DNA of 64,000 nucleotides. Origin: Virgibacillus_F flavescens. Its GTDB lineage: Bacteria > Bacillota > Bacilli > Bacillales > Amphibacillaceae. Numbering within the stretch: the first letter of the stretch is position 1; each line of letters begins with the position of its first letter. The position numbers and the translations under genes are program-made. The notes beneath the pieces were generated by a model. That model was not told the DNA's origin and did no database searches. It worked only from the letters and a program-made list of their open reading frames with translations. Below are positions 59,938 to 64,000 of the stretch, one piece after another. The stretch is from NCBI RefSeq assembly GCF_050574275.1, contig NZ_CP192260.1, positions 124,001-188,000 of the forward strand, written 5' to 3'.

Positions 59938-62628
59938 TTATTCGTCTAAAAAACCGCTGTCTCTCTCTTCAAAGTCAAACCCAAGTTCTAACACGCATTC
60001 CATATTTAAAGGAATAACATTAAACTTTTTACCTCTATGACTAACAAGCTTATAGTCTACCTTTCTACCGTTATTATCTCTCGAAATTGTCATCCCTCTT
60101 TTTGTCCATTCCCGCCTAGTTTGCTTCTCCTCTACCCCTAAAAATTCTAATGTGTAAGCTGGCATTAAATATAGTTGCTTTTGCTTTTTTTTGTATATTG
60201 CTTTAATTCCTCTTTGCTGCGGGTTGAGATGATAATAAATGTTTTCCCTCTTACTATCCAAATCTATTAATATGTTTTTCAAAAACTGCAGAGGTTTATC
60301 TATTGCTTTATTTTCTTGTGCTATATCTTCAAATAATGTATATAAATCATCTAGCTTAATATCCACAAAAAGATATTTTTCTAACATACTTCCTGCCAAG
60401 TGTACAGATGCATAATATCCTGCCAATCTGTTTAACACTTCATTATTCCTAGCTTTACTACTATATTGGTTCCTAATCCTTTGATATTCAGAAATAGCTT
60501 CTTTTTTGTATTTAACCCACATTTTCAAAAAATCGATGCCAATTGATCCATAATTGTTTTCCAATCCTGCGTGTAACCGCATGATGTTTTCATAGTCTTT
60601 CCGTAAGGGTTCATCTACTAAGGGAATAACTCGAGCGGCAGCACCACTAGCATTACTTGTGTATTCGTTTAATGAGACTTCCCCAGTGCTTAATAGGATA
60701 TTGCTCCAGGTGTATTCTTTTTGACTACCTTTCAAACTAGCTCGTCCTTTACTTCTACCTCCTGAAAATTGATAAATGATACTTTGAAGTATGCTATCTT
60801 TTGATTTTCTAGTGTCGTCTAAAATCAACGGGTAACTGTTTAAATAGGCTGCTTTGCGTTCAATAGATATAGGCGTTGCATTCCACTCACTCATTAGACT
60901 TTCATTACCCCAAACACTCGCAGCCACTTTTAATGTAGTAGTTTTCCCTTGGGAAGTTGTACCGCTTAAATCAACAATAAAAGGGGGTACTTTTAAATCT
61001 TTTATAATCACGCTGGCAAAACTAGCCAACACCATAAACAAAGCCTTTGGTTGGTCACTAATTCTATCAAAAACTTCGTGTATCCATCCGTTAGATGTGC
61101 CTTTTACTTCAAATGAATCAAGTAATTGTTTCTCTCCTTGATCCAACGTTATAATCTCGACATCCCCTGTTATCACTGGATGAATAAATTTATCGTTTAT
61201 CTGCCCTAATCTCTCCACTGCATAGTGATGTTCAATATTATTTAGTAGTAGGTATTGGTCAAAGTAATTGATAAGATCCTTGGTATTGTTATCATTAACT
61301 GAAAAACCCTTATTGCTTAGTTCTAACAATTCTTTCTTAACTGCCAATGTTGAAGCAGGAACGACTTCTTTAACCATTCTGTTTCGTTCCTTCCAGATAA
61401 CTTCAAACAGAACCTGTGGACGTTCCAAATTTCGAAATTCTTTTGTAACATATGGTACTTTACGTGATACAAGTTTGGTTGTTACATTCCCTTTTTTATC
61501 TTCTTTTCTCTCAAGCAGTGTGTCACCAGTTCCTACAAGAAACGGTTTGGGCACACTTGATTCTAAATCCTTCTGTAAGCCTTCTAGCATTTTATACTGG
61601 ATTTTTTCTTCATAATAGGCCATAACTTCTACATCCTGTTTGCAATGCTCAATCATGGATCTGTATGAGGGCTTGTCATTCATTTTTTTCTCGTCTCTAT
61701 CTAAATGACCAAATCTGTGTAGTCTGTATAAATCAAAGCTATTTACAACTAAACTGCTTATAGGGTCTGTGCTGTGATTACTATATGCATGACAATTATC
61801 ATCATATATAACTAAACCGCCTTCTGTACTACCATCCAAATAGGTATATCTGTCACCTTTAACACGTTCATAAACATGTGACAAAAACGTATCCAGTACG
61901 TCCGTAATGGAGTACACGTTACACCAGGCGCCAATCCAGTTTTCTTTTGTTCGTGGATCTCTTTTTTTAAACTCGCCACTCGTTTTCTTGTATTTTGACA
62001 TTTCCTTGTATTCTTTTATCTTATCCCCTGGTATATTTCTCGGATTGAATAACGGTTCATCTCTATAATAAAACTCATAGTTTGCTAGTTTCTCGCATGT
62101 TGGATAGTGCATTACCTGGGTAATACTATAACTTCTTTCATCTATTTCTAGATCTATTAACTCAACAATAAATCTCGTTATAGCTTCAAATTCAATTGGC
62201 TTAACTATCGTTTTCAATGGCACAACTAAGCGATAACGCGGTTTAGAGGACGTACTCCGATGTGTTGAATACATTACTATACCGAAATTAGTGTACTGCT
62301 TGATTCTGCCCCATACATCCACACCAAAAGGTACATCATCAATATCGATTGTTATCAAAGAACGATGAATCAAATTTTCTTTCACTCTTAAAATATGGTT
62401 ATCTTCATCTGTACATATTGGCTCCATTTTTCCACCGATAAATGATAAATTGCTGCCTTTTAAGCCGATTTTGGGTTGTTTCAACTTATTTACCAAATCA
62501 CTATATTTCATTTTTTTATTACTTACAAATGCTTCATTTTTTTTGTTTACATCATTTATGTAATGTCCTTCCGCTATATCAATAATTGTGTCATGACGAA
62601 GCTCAATCTTTTCATTTAATGCGTGCAA
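59938..62628 (-). CDS. Primase-helicase of a mobile element (DUF927-type)
   Basis: An 896-residue replication protein. Residues 80-200 resemble an archaeo-eukaryotic primase/prim-pol core: ITIDIDD near 91-97 and STSSKPRYRLVVPL near 125-138. Residues 440-760 are a DUF927 helicase with Walker A LSGTTSQGKTTTLK near 560, Walker B YPLILDDTR and NILLSTGEVSLNEY. It would start and drive replication of an element or prophage. It is the upstream neighbour's partner on the same strand (27 bases from the CpaE-like gene). The exact replicon type is not clear. Confidence 0.8.
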   Translation of the reverse strand: MHALNEKIELRHDTIIDIAEGHYINDVNKKNEAFVSNKKMKYSDLVNKLKQPKIGLKGSNLSFIGGKMEPICTDEDNHILRVKENLIHRSLITIDIDDVPFGVDVWGRIKQYTNFGIVMYSTHRSTSSKPRYRLVVPLKTIVKPIEFEAITRFIVELIDLEIDERSYSITQVMHYPTCEKLANYEFYYRDEPLFNPRNIPGDKIKEYKEMSKYKKTSGEFKKRDPRTKENWIGAWCNVYSITDVLDTFLSHVYERVKGDRYTYLDGSTEGGLVIYDDNCHAYSNHSTDPISSLVVNSFDLYRLHRFGHLDRDEKKMNDKPSYRSMIEHCKQDVEVMAYYEEKIQYKMLEGLQKDLESSVPKPFLVGTGDTLLERKEDKKGNVTTKLVSRKVPYVTKEFRNLERPQVLFEVIWKERNRMVKEVVPASTLAVKKELLELSNKGFSVNDNNTKDLINYFDQYLLLNNIEHHYAVERLGQINDKFIHPVITGDVEIITLDQGEKQLLDSFEVKGTSNGWIHEVFDRISDQPKALFMVLASFASVIIKDLKVPPFIVDLSGTTSQGKTTTLKVAASVWGNESLMSEWNATPISIERKAAYLNSYPLILDDTRKSKDSILQSIIYQFSGGRSKGRASLKGSQKEYTWSNILLSTGEVSLNEYTSNASGAAARVIPLVDEPLRKDYENIMRLHAGLENNYGSIGIDFLKMWVKYKKEAISEYQRIRNQYSSKARNNEVLNRLAGYYASVHLAGSMLEKYLFVDIKLDDLYTLFEDIAQENKAIDKPLQFLKNILIDLDSKRENIYYHLNPQQRGIKAIYKKKQKQLYLMPAYTLEFLGVEEKQTRREWTKRGMTISRDNNGRKVDYKLVSHRGKKFNVIPLNMECVLELGFDFEERDSGFLDE

Positions 62629-62655
62629 GCTAACCCCCCCTTATGATTATTAAAT

Positions 62656-63999
62656 TTATTCAAACCAATTATATAAATTAGAAAGAAGTAAGTTTTTATT
62701 GTTCTTAACCTTGCGACCAAGGATATACTCACTTATTTCATTAAATGATTTATTTAGATGTTGCATTCCTTCTTGCGTTTCAATAAATGGTTTGTCTTTG
62801 AGCATATTCTTGTATAATGGTTCTGTTAAATCTGGAATTCTAGCAATTTCATCAAAACCTAATAATTCAACAATATTTTTATGGTTTATAAAAGGATAAT
62901 CTTTTACAAAGATTATTTTTACATTGAGATTATATTTCTTAGATAAGTCGGATATATACTTTCTCCATCTTTTCAATCCAAACTCATCGCCATCTACAAT
63001 AACCCACAAGTCATCCGCGTTATTCAGCTTTACTATATTGGGACTATTAATTCTTCCGTTAGCCAAATCTATGAATAGATAATCATAATACTTTGCAGCA
63101 TTTACTAAGTTAGTAATTATATATTCAGGAACTTCATAATCAAAGTGATACTTTTTTATATCTGGATAGTCGTAAGGAAGCCATTGTACCCCTTTATAAT
63201 TCAGTTTTGCTTGTTCCGGAGAAATGGATTCGTCATATACCGTGTTTATGAAAGAGTTCCAATTAGTAGGAACTGCTTTCCAATGTTTTAAAATAGTCTT
63301 CATCCTAATTGTTGTTGAAACACCTTCAAGTACTGCAGTGGAAACTTTCATTTTCCCTAAATAGATAGCAAAATTCATGACAAACGTAGTTACTCCAATT
63401 CGGTCAAATGGAGACCATACTGCAATAGTTCGGTTGTGATCCCAACCTCCTTGGCTTAAAACCCTTCTTCTAATTAAAGCCAATCTTTCATTGTATTTTT
63501 CACTAGGATCTTCTTTTTTTTGCCATTCATAATCAGCAGCTATAAATTTACACTTACTTTTCTTTTCCACTCTCTCATTGTTATCGTTTTTCCTTGGGGA
63601 ATCTTTCACATTCTTTGTAACATTTGAATCTATACCGTTACCTTTTTTATATTCTTGTATTCCACTTAGGGCCGGTTCACCTGCATTTAAGAATATGTTC
63701 AACCAAATCTTTAACTGTTCGTAGTTAGCAAAAGCATAAATGTTATCCCTTATTTTTGTTTCCTTTAAAACATCACGGTCTACATAGAACATATATTGAC
63801 TATTTTCTTGTATATTTATCGTCTCGATAATTTCTGAATGCTTTAGATCAGAAATTATAATTGATTGAGGTTCATTTATAACAGAATTAAGCAGGTTGGC
63901 ATTAACCATACTTTTAATATTTACTTCAAATTCATTTAATACCTGTTTTATCTTATTTAATTCTCTTGCTTCTAGTGATGCTAAAAATACTTTTTGCAT
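62656..63999 (-). CDS. CpaE/TadZ-like ATPase relative with altered P-loop
   Basis: A 447-residue protein whose start ATG is at the window edge, so its promoter is unseen. Residues 1-110 resemble an atypical receiver domain (VFLASLEARELNKIKQVL; SIIISDLKHSE). A MinD/ParA-type domain follows from about 185: AVWSPFDRIGVTTFVMNFAIYLG in the P-loop place, FIDLANG as Walker A' and VIVDGDEFGLKRWRKY. The P-loop reads DRIGVTTF without the usual lysines of the deviant Walker A, so ATP binding is doubtful. TadZ/CpaE proteins place secretion or pilus machinery; a conjugation-related role is possible. Confidence 0.68.
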   Translation of the reverse strand: MQKVFLASLEARELNKIKQVLNEFEVNIKSMVNANLLNSVINEPQSIIISDLKHSEIIETINIQENSQYMFYVDRDVLKETKIRDNIYAFANYEQLKIWLNIFLNAGEPALSGIQEYKKGNGIDSNVTKNVKDSPRKNDNNERVEKKSKCKFIAADYEWQKKEDPSEKYNERLALIRRRVLSQGGWDHNRTIAVWSPFDRIGVTTFVMNFAIYLGKMKVSTAVLEGVSTTIRMKTILKHWKAVPTNWNSFINTVYDESISPEQAKLNYKGVQWLPYDYPDIKKYHFDYEVPEYIITNLVNAAKYYDYLFIDLANGRINSPNIVKLNNADDLWVIVDGDEFGLKRWRKYISDLSKKYNLNVKIIFVKDYPFINHKNIVELLGFDEIARIPDLTEPLYKNMLKDKPFIETQEGMQHLNKSFNEISEYILGRKVKNNKNLLLSNLYNWFE

Positions 64000-64000
64000 T

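Overview
The window looks like chromosome of a low-GC, Gram-positive, spore-former-type bacterium of the Bacillaceae. Signs are the FosB-type bacillithiol transferase, a T-box in front of tyrS, a class D sortase with an LPKTA substrate, YpzI/DUF1456/DUF3892-type small Bacillus genes, strong AGGAGG ribosome sites and A+T-rich spacers. The style (short GC-rich palindromic repeats, protein sequences) recalls Oceanobacillus/Virgibacillus, but I cannot fix the genus.

1-29.5 kb is an ordinary chromosomal backbone: a small detoxification group (Nudix, FosB, two VOC proteins), tyrS with its T-box, pepF, carbonic anhydrase, a surface-protein/sortase pair, an FAD-linked oxidase, alkaline phosphatase, a diguanylate cyclase, heme O synthase, a threonine aldolase-like enzyme, an ECF sigma/anti-sigma pair, a response regulator-ABC transporter-histidine kinase operon, and an ArsR-YdcZ transporter unit. 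Palindromic MITE-like repeats sit at 1.4, 6.7 and 16.9-17.5 kb; one copy is inserted inside another element with an intact 10-bp target duplication. The sortase locus lies between a full-length oxidase gene and a truncated second copy of its 3' end.

At about 29.53 kb there is a short leftover of the 3' end of a 23S rRNA uracil methyltransferase gene (RlmCD/RumA type), a known integration target of mobile elements. To its right everything changes to accessory DNA: a large STAND NTPase with an N-terminal nuclease domain (Avs-like, 31-36 kb), a Type ISP-like restriction-modification enzyme split by one in-frame TAA (37-41.6 kb), a frameshifted resolvase, a Gabija pair (43.5-47.2 kb), and a GC-rich TIR plus small membrane-protein pair (49.6-50.9 kb) bracketed by insertion-sequence-type repeats and recombinase debris. 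I read 29.5 to beyond 64 kb as one integrated island with several anti-phage systems.

From 52 to 64 kb come small genes of unknown function, decayed genes (ankyrin, HNH), and then the apparent element backbone: a primase-helicase (DUF927 type) and a CpaE/TadZ-like ATPase relative with an altered P-loop. No integrase is complete inside the window; it probably lies beyond the right edge. The most promising unexplained unit is the TIR/membrane-protein pair; the cleanest structural observations are the in-frame stop in the ISP enzyme and the nested MITE.
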